Positions 18,307-27,659 of a stretch of DNA of 38,598 bases are shown here, piece by piece; positions within the stretch are counted from its first letter, which is position 1, and every line of letters starts with the position of its first letter. The stretch is from NCBI GenBank assembly GCA_020054475.1, contig JAHWGJ010000016.1, positions 1 through 38,598 on the forward strand, in the 5' to 3' direction. Under the pieces are notes generated by a model. That model was not told the origin of the DNA and did not search any database. It worked only from the letters and a program-made list of their open reading frames with translations. Made by a program: the position numbers and the translations under genes. This stretch comes from Thermoplasmata archaeon (GTDB lineage: Archaea > Thermoplasmatota > E2 > DHVEG-1).

Positions 18307-19752
18307 ATCAATACTGTGAAAAATCCAGATAGTTTAAAAAGTCAAAAATGTGAAAAAATTGTGATTTCAGAATCATTATCTAAATTTCAACGTATTGTAA
18401 CTCTGCAAGAAAGAAGATTTCTCATGTCCCCTTGTGCTCATATCTCACTTGGATTAAAACTAATAGGAAATATATCTATAGAGAAATTGAGAAATTCAGT
18501 AAAAAAGATGCTTAGAACATATCCCCTCTTTGGTGTACGAATTGAGTTGGATAATAATGTATTATATTCTACAACAAAAAATGCTACCGCCGTACCAATT
18601 AAAATTTACAAGAGAAAATCAGATTGGACCTGGTTAGAAGTACTAAATATGGAACACTCAATTCCAGTTAAACCTTCAATTGGCCCACTAACGCGCATTA
18701 TTTTTGTGGAAGATTCTAACATATCTGAATTGTTCATATTCTGTCATCATTCTATCTGTGATGGTAGATCACTTGAATTTGCTCTCAGGGAGATTCTTCT
18801 AAATCTTAGAAACCCCAACAGGATACCGCTGTTAATGCCAGAAATCCCACCTCAGACTCCAGAAATTTTCCCATCAGGTGTTTCAAAGAACCGATTTACA
18901 TCTTGGTTCATTGAAAGAGTGAACAGTAAATGGCAGAAGGAGAAAGTATTATTTGATGAAGAAGACCTTGTGAATATATATGAATCATTTTGGAAGAATT
19001 CAAGTTATTGTGTTGAACTAATTACTCTGAATAAAGTTGATACTCAGAGATTTGTAGAAATCTGTAGAGCCAATGATGTTACAGTCAACTCTGCATTACT
19101 TGTTGCTTTTGTAAAAGCAAGATGGGATGCTTATAAACCCTACAAAGGGAAAGTGAAAATCGGTACAGCTGTTGATAGTCGTAATCGACTTCGAATTGAA
19201 ATTGGAGATGCTGTTGGTCTTTATGCAGGAGGAGTAATTTATAAGTTTAAATATATCAAGGATCGTTCATTTTGGGGTAATGTAAGAGAATATCATAAAG
19301 TTGTTAAAAAAACTCTTAATGATAATAATGTTTTTAATCCTATATATAATCAGTTTTTTTTAGATCCTACTTTATCTGATGCAATGCTATTTGCTATTAT
19401 TGGTAATCAGGTACAATCTCACCAGAGCAGATATGATAAAATATTTGATTTTGCAAATAGTCATGATGGTCTTGTGGCAAAATATCTGAAAAAAATGTCA
19501 AGCAACATATCAGATGTCATGAGCACTAATCTTGGAAGATTAAACATTCCAGATGAAATTGATGGGATTAAAATTGAAAGAGCTTACTTTACTCCATCAT
19601 CGGGCTTAAAGCTTGAGATTGTTCTTGGTGTTGCAACTGCAGGTGGTCGTCTTACAATCTCTTTGAATTATCATAATGGATATTTCGATGGTAATAATAT
19701 TAAAAAAGTTCGTGATAGAGCAGAGATAATCTTAAAGAATATTCTTAAATGA
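18307..19752 (+). CDS. Stand-alone condensation-domain (NRPS C / PapA-like) acyltransferase
   Basis: FCHHSICDGRSLEFALREIL carries HHxxxDG; overall C-domain layout. Track start GTG 18316; in-frame ATC 18307 is better spaced from AGGTGAT (18295-18301). Confidence 0.8.
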   Translation: MNTVKNPDSLKSQKCEKIVISESLSKFQRIVTLQERRFLMSPCAHISLGLKLIGNISIEKLRNSVKKMLRTYPLFGVRIELDNNVLYSTTKNATAVPIKIYKRKSDWTWLEVLNMEHSIPVKPSIGPLTRIIFVEDSNISELFIFCHHSICDGRSLEFALREILLNLRNPNRIPLLMPEIPPQTPEIFPSGVSKNRFTSWFIERVNSKWQKEKVLFDEEDLVNIYESFWKNSSYCVELITLNKVDTQRFVEICRANDVTVNSALLVAFVKARWDAYKPYKGKVKIGTAVDSRNRLRIEIGDAVGLYAGGVIYKFKYIKDRSFWGNVREYHKVVKKTLNDNNVFNPIYNQFFLDPTLSDAMLFAIIGNQVQSHQSRYDKIFDFANSHDGLVAKYLKKMSSNISDVMSTNLGRLNIPDEIDGIKIERAYFTPSSGLKLEIVLGVATAGGRLTISLNYHNGYFDGNNIKKVRDRAEIILKNILK

Positions 19753-19775
19753 TTTCTCTTTAATTAAAAATTATT

Positions 19776-19798
19776 GCCTCTCAGGAGGCTTCAAAACA
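19776..19798 (+). repeat. 23-bp repeat A with small hairpin
   Basis: gcctctcaggaggcttcaaaaca; 21/23 match to 23021-23043. Confidence 0.7.
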
Positions 19799-19877
19799 TG
19801 CTAGCCATCTCCATAATAATCAGCAAGTAATAATTTAATTCTTGTGTTGATTATATACTTATATAAAAATTCGAATT

Positions 19878-20621
19878 TTAGTATAATGGATCTTTTGTCA
19901 AATCCGATTGTTTAATTTCTATATCAGTCAATCCAAATTTATTCATAATGGATCTAATCAATTCAGCAAACCAATCTGGAGCAGTTGGTGATACAACAAC
20001 ATTTTCAATAAGAACACTTAGATCAGATTCGACATAATTTCCAATCCATTCTGGATCAACATACAAAATATGTTTTCCTTTTGTTTGTTCTGCCAAGGCA
20101 AATTTCATTATGATTGCCCTTAGTTCTTTTTCATGTTCAAAACTCTTTCGTTTATATAAAAAGGGATTGAATATATTTCCCCCTGGAATACTATCCTTTT
20201 CATAGTCAATATATTTTACAAATCCTATGTATATCTCATCAACCTTATTTACTTTGAAACTATCTTTTAAACGTTTGAAAGTAGATTGAATAGCAACCCC
20301 TTCTTTGCTGGTGAGATACAATTTCCACATGGCAGCAGATTCATATTCATTTATATGCCAACTACTAATGTTAATAACCTTCCTAAAACCATTTAGAATT
20401 TCGATTTTCTCTGTTTTTCGTTTTATTTTTAAAACATCCTTCCATCTATTTATATCTTCATCAGTAAACTTTCCTTCGAATCTATCATCTAATTTATCTG
20501 CCCGGGTAAAAAATAAAGCCTTTTTATTTAGATAAGATACAAATTTTGTGAAATCCAAATATCGCCATATTTTTATTTCTTCATCTTGAGGTTCTTCAAA
20601 TTCTGGGTGTTTTTGATACAT
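19878..20621 (-). CDS. DUF2971 family protein
   Basis: IWRYLDFTKFVSYLNKKALFFTRADKLDDRFEGKF ... ESAAMWKLYLTSKEGVAIQSTFKRL ... KRKSFEHEKELRAII. Confidence 0.85.
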   Translation of the reverse strand: MYQKHPEFEEPQDEEIKIWRYLDFTKFVSYLNKKALFFTRADKLDDRFEGKFTDEDINRWKDVLKIKRKTEKIEILNGFRKVINISSWHINEYESAAMWKLYLTSKEGVAIQSTFKRLKDSFKVNKVDEIYIGFVKYIDYEKDSIPGGNIFNPFLYKRKSFEHEKELRAIIMKFALAEQTKGKHILYVDPEWIGNYVESDLSVLIENVVVSPTAPDWFAELIRSIMNKFGLTDIEIKQSDLTKDPLY

Positions 20622-20838
20622 AGTTATTACCTAATTTTTTTTCTAATATTTTTTTCCTTTTTTCACTATATCCCCATTTATAACCGGGATATCTCATTAA
20701 TTTGAAATCTTCTATAAACTTGTTAAAATCTCTTTGATTTTTAAAATGAATTTTTCTCACTATTTCATTAGTTTTTTCATCAAATAACTCTATTACTTCT
20801 CTAAATTTCTCTTTAGATTTTTTTCTAAGATAAAACAT
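20596..20838 (-). CDS. Small hypothetical charged protein
   Basis: 80 aa ORF overlapping the DUF2971 gene start, same strand. Confidence 0.5.
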   Translation of the reverse strand: MFYLRKKSKEKFREVIELFDEKTNEIVRKIHFKNQRDFNKFIEDFKLMRYPGYKWGYSEKRKKILEKKLGNNYVSKTPRI

Positions 20839-20861
20839 TTAATCCATATTAATTATACAAT

Positions 20862-20972
20862 TCAAGTTCTATATTTCTTTTTATAACGAAATTTAGAATC
20901 TCTCATTCTTTGATGTAATTCGCTTATTCTTTTTTCAGTATGCCTAGTAAATTTATCTGATATTTCAGACAT
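20862..20972 (-). CDS. Small ORF (36 aa) MSEISDKFTRHTEKRISELHQRMRDSKFRYKKKYRT
   Basis: Read directly from the minus strand; upstream of the previous small ORF. Confidence 0.35.
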   Translation of the reverse strand: MSEISDKFTRHTEKRISELHQRMRDSKFRYKKKYRT

Positions 20973-21091
20973 TTATAACCTCTGCCATATGTTATAACTA
21001 AAATATATCTATAAAAAATTTTTTAATGGAAATAATTTCATTATTTTTTATATATTTGGATGATTTCTATAATCCGCCCCTTTTTTATCAG

Positions 21092-21256
21092 TTATCCCTC
21101 ATAATCTGGATGGATTTTTTCTTTGAATTCATGTCTCATTATTTCTTTTTGTGTTAATCCTCTATTCATTGCATTTTGTATACAAGTTGTAATTTGTTTT
21201 CTTGCCTGTTGAAAGTTTTTTACACATTTTCCAAATTCTTTTTGTAATTCATTCAT
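21092..21256 (-). CDS. Small ORF (54 aa) MNELQKEFGKCVKNFQQARKQITTCIQNAMNRGLTQKEIMRHEFKEKIHPDYEG
   Basis: Read directly from the minus strand; not in the supplied track because of length. Confidence 0.4.
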   Translation of the reverse strand: MNELQKEFGKCVKNFQQARKQITTCIQNAMNRGLTQKEIMRHEFKEKIHPDYEG

Positions 21257-21549
21257 ATTTATTAATGGACGATATGTTTTTTTAAACTATTATAAAATAT
21301 TTATGAATTGCACATCAAATGTCATCACTTTTCATCATTTATTCGAATATTTAAAAAGTATTTTTTTTAATACTATTGGAGATGGCAGAGAGAGTAAGTA
21401 TTTCTTTAAACAATTAATCTTCAAAAATATTAATTCATATTAATTAAATGTGCACTATATTTTCCAATAAAAAAAAGGCGATAACATTAAATCAAAAAAT
21501 AAAAAATATTTATAATCCAGTTGGAAAAAGGTAAAGATACCAAACCTAA

Positions 21550-21672
21550 ATGTCACAAGTAATGATTATTAATAATGGAAGTACTGTTTTGGAAATAGAT
21601 TTATGTAGACTATGTAGGATGATGAACAAAAATAATCCTTACCATAATACAATAAATAATAAATTAGGTTAA
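21550..21672 (+). CDS. Small ORF (40 aa) MSQVMIINNGSTVLEIDLCRLCRMMNKNNPYHNTINNKLG
   Basis: Read directly; CxxC motif; no recognised family. Confidence 0.25.
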   Translation: MSQVMIINNGSTVLEIDLCRLCRMMNKNNPYHNTINNKLG

Positions 21673-21773
21673 TTACAATAATAGCTTATGATAATGTTGG
21701 AAATAAGGGCAATTATAAGGCATTATAGTTCAAAGAAAAAACACTTTATTGTAATAATAAATCACAATTTGAA

Positions 21774-22991
21774 ATGTTAAAATCTATTAAATTTAAAATT
21801 ATACCTGATTACGGTGACTCAGATAACCCTCAAATACGAGCAAAATATGGATATCTAGAAGCAGCTGTAAGTATAATTGGAAATACATTACTTTTTTTAT
21901 TGAAATTGATTCTAGGTCTTTATATTAACAGCATTGCTCTAATTGCTGATGGAGTACATTCAATATCAGATACTGCAACCTCTGGTGTAGTCATATTTGG
22001 ATTTAGAATTGCAGCGAAAAAACCTGATAAAGAGCATCCACATGGTCATGGGAGAGCAGAATATATTGCAACCTTGATAATCGCAATATTATTAATTATA
22101 GTAGGACTTAGTTTTATTCAACAGTCAATTGATCGAATTATCAATGGGGGAACATTATTACATAGAGAATTTGCTATTTTTATCAGTATAATTGTATTAA
22201 TATCTGCAGTAGCAAAAGAGCTAATGGCAAGATATTCAAATGTTATAGCAAAAAAAATAGATAGCGATGTTCTAAAAGCTGATGCATGGCATCATCGAAG
22301 CGATGCAATATCCTCAATTGGAGTTGCAATAGGAATTTTAGGTGCAAGATTTGGTTTTCCAATTCTTGATCCAATATTTGGATTATGTGTCTCAATAATA
22401 ATCATATATGTTGGTGTAAACCTTCTCAGAAATGCATCAAATTTTTTTATGGGAAAAGCTCCTGATGAAAAATTAGTTAAACAAATTAAAGAAATTGCAG
22501 AAACAACTGACAATATTAAAGGAATACATGATATCTCCTTACATGATTACGGAACTACGAAAATTCTAACTATACATGTAGAAGTGGATAGCAATCTACA
22601 ACTTGATGAAGCACATAAAATAGCAGATAATTTAGAAGAAAATATCAAAAATCGAACTAAATACTCCACGATTATACATTTAGATCCATCACCGATCATC
22701 TCAAAAACCTCTAAGGATAAGATAGAAAAAAGAAATATTATTAATGCTATTTTGGAAAAACAAAGAGAAATAAAATCATTTCATAAAGTAAGTATTATCC
22801 AGTCTGGAGAAAAGGATAAAATTAAAATGCATCTCGTTGTTGATAAGAATATGCCTATACATGAATCACATGAGCTTTGTCATGCCTTAAAATCACTTCT
22901 TAAAAAACAATTCGGATTCTGTGAAATAGATATACATTTTGAACCATGTATTGATAATTGTAAAATATGTACTTTATCATGTGAAAAATAA
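21774..22991 (+). CDS. Cation diffusion facilitator (CDF) family transporter
   Basis: SIALIADGVHSISDTATSGVV, HPHGHGRAEY, ADAWHHRSDAISSIGV; long C-terminal extension ending CIDNCKICTLSCEK. Confidence 0.95.
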   Translation: MLKSIKFKIIPDYGDSDNPQIRAKYGYLEAAVSIIGNTLLFLLKLILGLYINSIALIADGVHSISDTATSGVVIFGFRIAAKKPDKEHPHGHGRAEYIATLIIAILLIIVGLSFIQQSIDRIINGGTLLHREFAIFISIIVLISAVAKELMARYSNVIAKKIDSDVLKADAWHHRSDAISSIGVAIGILGARFGFPILDPIFGLCVSIIIIYVGVNLLRNASNFFMGKAPDEKLVKQIKEIAETTDNIKGIHDISLHDYGTTKILTIHVEVDSNLQLDEAHKIADNLEENIKNRTKYSTIIHLDPSPIISKTSKDKIEKRNIINAILEKQREIKSFHKVSIIQSGEKDKIKMHLVVDKNMPIHESHELCHALKSLLKKQFGFCEIDIHFEPCIDNCKICTLSCEK

Positions 22992-23020
22992 TCTAATTAT
23001 ACTACTGTCTTTTCCTTTTT

Positions 23021-23043
23021 GTCTCTCAGGAGGCTTTAAAACA
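23021..23043 (+). repeat. 23-bp repeat B with small hairpin
   Basis: gtctctcaggaggctttaaaaca; 21/23 match to 19776-19798. Confidence 0.7.
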
Positions 23044-23072
23044 AAGTTTTTTGTGTTGAATGATCTCTAAAA

Positions 23073-23377
23073 GGTCTTAAACTTAACTTTTTTATCGATT
23101 CCCACCAGCAGCTCCATGTTACTTTTTAGCATGATTAAATTATGTCCACCCCCATTCGATTTATTATATTTTTATTTTTTCAATATGATATTTTTCAAAC
23201 TTATGGGTATTTATACATAGTTCTCGTAGAAAAAAATTCAAGAAAATACGAAAAATCGTCTTCTTGAATTCCAGACAATATGGAAATTCGTATCTTTCTC
23301 ACTAAAACCTTTATTTTTTCTTTATAATTCTTTATGCTCGGGGGAAGAAAAATTATCTAAAAGTTAAGTTTAAGACC
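23073..23377. mobile_element. MITE-like element with perfect 19-bp terminal inverted repeats
   Basis: ggtcttaaacttaactttt (23073-23091) and its exact reverse complement aaaagttaagtttaagacc (23359-23377); non-coding interior with a 10-bp hairpin. Confidence 0.6.
23098..23136 (+). repeat. tRNA-Thr 3' end plus flank, att-like copy 2
   Basis: attcccaccagcagctccatgttactttttagcatgatt; 37/39 match to 9590-9628. Confidence 0.85.
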
Positions 23378-23616
23378 ACTAATTTTAATATTATAACCGC
23401 CACATAACAAAGTAGTTATCTAATAAAAATTAATCCAAAATATAAAAACTTGTTAAAAAATATTAAAAAATTAATTTTGTTTGTTTTTTTTGTTTAATTT
23501 TTTTTTTCATATATTTCATATATTATTGTTTCAGAATACAATAATAGCTTTTATTAATAAATTTCTTATTAAATAACATATTTATAGTTTTTAGTGATTT
23601 ATAAACGGGAGATCAG

Positions 23617-25167
23617 ATGAAAAAATATTTTGTAATAATATTAAGTTTTTTATTAATTTTAGAATTTTCAGGATGTATAGAAAATTCTTCAATAGATGAT
23701 AAATTAAAAAGTATTTCAATAGCTATAAATCAAGATATTATAGGATTCTATCCATGGGTTAAAAGTTATGAAATATTTACACTTCTTATCAATAGAAATA
23801 TTTATAATAGTCTCGTAGAATTTGATGAAATTTATAAGATAAATCCTAGTCTTGCAAAATCATGGAGTAACCCAGATAACCTTACATGGAGGTTTTCTCT
23901 AAGAGAAAATGTTACGTTTGATAATGGATATAGATTTAATTCAAGTGATGTTAAATATTCGATTGATTTGATACTAAAAAATGAAAGTAAAGACAATCAG
24001 TTAAAAGAATTATTAAAATTAGTAGAGGAAGTAAATATAATAGATAATTACACAATTGATATAAAAACTATTAAGACTTGCCCTATTTTATTAAACCTTT
24101 TAACTGATATTTTTATTGTATCAAAAAAATACCAGGTGGAAACAGATTATGAATGGCCTATTGGAACAGGAGCGTATAAATTAGTTGAACATGTTGCAAA
24201 TCAATATATTAATTTTGAAAGTTATGATAATTATTGGAAAAAACCTTTACCTGATATAAAAAATGCAACATTTAAGATAATAAATAGTTATAAAAATTGT
24301 ACTAAAGCATTTATCGATCAAGAATTAGATATCACAAAAATTAATCAAAAATATTTAGATAATAATTCAATTGAATATTCTATTAAAACAATAGAGAATC
24401 CAACTGTTGCCTATATTAGTTTTGATTTCAGAGAAAATAGTAGTATTAATGGATATAATGAAAAAAATCCATTGTCAGATGTTAGAGTAAGAAAAGCAAT
24501 ATATCAAGCTATCAATATTGAAGAAATGATAGGTAATTATTCTGAAACATGGTCACCTTGTTCACAATTTATTATTCCATCAATTTTTGGATATAATCCA
24601 GAAATTAAAAGAGTTTCATATGATTTGGAAAATGCACAGCAATTAATCAAAGATGCGGGTTATAAGGATGGGTTTGAATTGATATTTTATTATTCTTATG
24701 ATGTCTTTTCTGAAGATATTATTGAGTACGTAAAAAAACAGATTTCAAGGATTAATATTAATATGACGATTAAATCTTTATCTTATGAAGATTTCTTATC
24801 TAAACTAATGACTAATAATTGCTCTGTTTATGCAAATTGTTGGACAACTGGAACCGGTGATGGAGGAGAGATTTATGATTATTTGATTGGAACTAATAAT
24901 GAGGAAAAGGATATTGGATTATTTAACATAGGTCATTACTCAAATCCTGAAGTGGATAGGCTTGGTGAAAATGCTTCAGTCTGTATGAATGCATATGAAA
25001 GAAAAATATTTCTTAAAGAATGTTTTAGACTAGCGATGGAAGATGTCGCTTGGATTCCGCTTTTTACTTGGAAAATATCATATGGTATAAGCAATCATTA
25101 TGATTGGAAACCAAGGTTTGATCAACAGATAATACTAGAAGATATTAAATTCGGAATTAAGATATAG
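23617..25167 (+). CDS. ABC transporter family-5 (peptide/nickel) solute-binding lipoprotein
   Basis: Lipobox-like LEFSGC; LAKSWSNPDNLTWRFSLRENVTFDNGYRFNSSDVKYS; LSDVRVRKAIYQAIN. Confidence 0.92.
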   Translation: MKKYFVIILSFLLILEFSGCIENSSIDDKLKSISIAINQDIIGFYPWVKSYEIFTLLINRNIYNSLVEFDEIYKINPSLAKSWSNPDNLTWRFSLRENVTFDNGYRFNSSDVKYSIDLILKNESKDNQLKELLKLVEEVNIIDNYTIDIKTIKTCPILLNLLTDIFIVSKKYQVETDYEWPIGTGAYKLVEHVANQYINFESYDNYWKKPLPDIKNATFKIINSYKNCTKAFIDQELDITKINQKYLDNNSIEYSIKTIENPTVAYISFDFRENSSINGYNEKNPLSDVRVRKAIYQAINIEEMIGNYSETWSPCSQFIIPSIFGYNPEIKRVSYDLENAQQLIKDAGYKDGFELIFYYSYDVFSEDIIEYVKKQISRININMTIKSLSYEDFLSKLMTNNCSVYANCWTTGTGDGGEIYDYLIGTNNEEKDIGLFNIGHYSNPEVDRLGENASVCMNAYERKIFLKECFRLAMEDVAWIPLFTWKISYGISNHYDWKPRFDQQIILEDIKFGIKI

Positions 25168-25362
25168 ATATAATCAAATTTCATATAATTATTACTTGCT
25201 TATTATGATTAAGAAAATAAGCTGTCTGCTAGAGTTTAAATAAAAGTTTAAAATATTTTATTTTTAATTAATAAATTTGGGTAATCTTTTTCAAACATAA
25301 AATAATGTCTTGGAGAAACATGTTAAAAAACAGTCAGGGGAATTCAACCTATATCCTATAAG

Positions 25363-25398
25363 CCCACCAGCGGCTACATGTTACTTTTTAGCACGATT
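25363..25398 (+). repeat. tRNA-Thr 3' end plus flank, att-like copy 3
   Basis: cccaccagcggctacatgttactttttagcacgatt; 33/36 match to 9593-9628. Confidence 0.85.
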
Positions 25399-25571
25399 AA
25401 TTTCATATATGTTTTACAAACATTTGTTATCATTGAAACCATCATTTTATAGGCTGAAAAATAACATAAATTACACAATAGCAACATTACTATTTGCTAA
25501 CAAACATTATCAGTATATATGGATATTTAATGTCAAATCTAAAGATTAAAATCTGCTAGATATTGCTTCCA

Positions 25572-26441
25572 TTATCCTTCCTTTCTAGATATAAAATATA
25601 GACCAAGCAACAAAAACCCAACACCTACAATTTGCATAATCGTTGGAACTTCAGAAAGAAATAAAAATGCAAGAAATGTAGCAAACACTGGAGTAGAAAG
25701 TTCAAGGGCAGAGGTTTGAGCAGCTTTTATTCTTGTAAGAGATTCGTAATATAGAACTGTACCAAGACCAACTATTATTCCAACTGCGACTTGATAATTA
25801 TTTTCAATAAAAAAACTATTATTTATTATCAAATAAATAGAAAGAACAACAGCAGCGATTGAAAATCTATAAAATGCAAGAACACCTGTATTTAGATGCT
25901 TTACATATTTTCTTGTTACAATTGCTGTGGTTGCCCATGCAATTGTAGCAGATAAAACAAACAAATTTCCAATTGAACCAAATCTAAAGCTAATTAAATT
26001 TTCAAGAGTCCCAGTTGTCACAAAAATTCCTGATACAATCATTAGTAAAATTCCAATATAATCAAAAGAGTTAAGTTTATCTGATTTAAGAGTAAAAATT
26101 CCAAATAAAACAATAAACACAGGCTGCATATGACCTATTATTACAGCATTTACTACAGCCACCTGAGAAAGTGAAAAAACATACATGAAATCAGCAAAAA
26201 GAGTTGCGATAAGTGCAATATAAATCATTGGAGCAACATCTTTCTTCGATATTTTGAGTTTCTTTGGCTTTCTTTTTATTAAAATATAAACAAAAGCGAC
26301 AAGCAAAGCAAAAATCGCACGAATTGTATTGGTTTGAATAAAATCTGAAGTTTCAAAAGATAATTTTACAAATATAGGTTCAATTGCCCACATTATGCTA
26401 GCAAATAGAATTGATATAACTCCAATCTTTTTATTATCCAT
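25572..26441 (-). CDS. EamA/DMT-superfamily transporter
   Basis: Ten-TM duplicated EamA pattern (GVISILFASIMWAIEPIFVKLSF..., ELSTPVFATFLAFLFLSEVPT). Confidence 0.92.
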   Translation of the reverse strand: MDNKKIGVISILFASIMWAIEPIFVKLSFETSDFIQTNTIRAIFALLVAFVYILIKRKPKKLKISKKDVAPMIYIALIATLFADFMYVFSLSQVAVVNAVIIGHMQPVFIVLFGIFTLKSDKLNSFDYIGILLMIVSGIFVTTGTLENLISFRFGSIGNLFVLSATIAWATTAIVTRKYVKHLNTGVLAFYRFSIAAVVLSIYLIINNSFFIENNYQVAVGIIVGLGTVLYYESLTRIKAAQTSALELSTPVFATFLAFLFLSEVPTIMQIVGVGFLLLGLYFISRKEG

Positions 26442-26491
26442 TAAATCACATTATGTTAAAAATTATTATGCAATTTTTCAATTTAATCCTA

Positions 26492-27643
26492 TTAAATATT
26501 CATTATTTTAGTATTAACAAAATAATTAAAATTATATTCTGTCATATCGCGATAACTTTTATTTGGAATTGGCATTAATCTAGCTGACAATGGTTTATCA
26601 AGTTTATTAGATAATGATGCAATATCATATAAGAGAGAATTAATTCTATTTTCAGAAATATTACCAGGTAATGGAATTGTATCTAATCCTATTCCACAAA
26701 CAGCTGAATAAATTAGTAAATTGTTAATATTGAAAGTTCCTTCATTATTTCTTTCAGAAAGACCAAAATCTTCTAAAACAGGTAACATAAGACCACAATA
26801 TCCGCACTTTTTAATTCTAAGATTCTTTAAAGTTTCAGTAATAATTTTCGATATTGCAAGAGTTCCAGGATCACCAAATTTTTCAATTCCAAGATTTTCA
26901 TATGCATAAGCTATACTCTCATTTTGTTTAACTGAAGGACTTATTGAGGGATCAATTCCCCCATATCTAATTTTCTCTTTTTGACTCATTATTTTGCTTA
27001 AACTTTCAATTTTCATATATTCTTTTTTTAGAATATTATTCAAATGAATGCCTGCGGTTTTAATATTTCTTGATTCAGAAAATGCCTTATAAACTAAATC
27101 ACTATTTTCTAATCCTATTGAAAATGATGGATAATTTCCTTTATGAAATGATGAGGGATAAAAGGGACATCCAGACTTAACATTAAATAAAGCTGCAAAA
27201 CGAAGATTTGCAAAACCATCGTTATTGATTTTAGATAATTTTTTAATCAATTTTGATGTCTGTCTAATTCCCTCATAATTAATTATTTTCTTTTTTGATA
27301 AATTTTTGGATAAATGAGCTGTACAGAAGCCAATTGAAGTTTTATTTATGATATCATATATTAAGGAAATATTTTCAGTATTGTATGTTGGTCCAATATT
27401 GAAATAATCGATATTATATTTTTTTGAATATTTTTCAAAATTTTGAACTAATTCAATAATTTGATTTTTTGAATTATAATAATTATCCCAGGTTTGAGTA
27501 GAAGTTCTTATAGTTTGAACGAAATATTTCTTTTGTTCAAAAAATTTTTTAATTTTATTTAATAAAATTCCAATTTTATTAAAATCTTTTTCTTCTGAAT
27601 TTCTTCTATAATTAAATCCTAATGTAATGGTTCTAATTTTCAT
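26492..27643 (-). CDS. DUF711 (UPF0210/PFL-like) family protein
   Basis: RTITLGFN, KYGGIDPSISPS-like RYGGIDPSISPSV, GYCGLMLPVLED, AVCGIGLDTIPLPG. Confidence 0.85.
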   Translation of the reverse strand: MKIRTITLGFNYRRNSEEKDFNKIGILLNKIKKFFEQKKYFVQTIRTSTQTWDNYYNSKNQIIELVQNFEKYSKKYNIDYFNIGPTYNTENISLIYDIINKTSIGFCTAHLSKNLSKKKIINYEGIRQTSKLIKKLSKINNDGFANLRFAALFNVKSGCPFYPSSFHKGNYPSFSIGLENSDLVYKAFSESRNIKTAGIHLNNILKKEYMKIESLSKIMSQKEKIRYGGIDPSISPSVKQNESIAYAYENLGIEKFGDPGTLAISKIITETLKNLRIKKCGYCGLMLPVLEDFGLSERNNEGTFNINNLLIYSAVCGIGLDTIPLPGNISENRINSLLYDIASLSNKLDKPLSARLMPIPNKSYRDMTEYNFNYFVNTKIMNI

Positions 27644-27659
27644 TTTAATGTGTTGATTA

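Noticed and set aside
20000-25400. Antiviral defence island
   Set aside because: No recognisable nuclease, helicase, CBASS, restriction-modification or Argonaute genes; DUF2971 alone is insufficient.
25310-25549. Track ORF of 79 aa
   Set aside because: Runs through the tRNA-Thr remnant and has no protein-like conservation; likely spurious.
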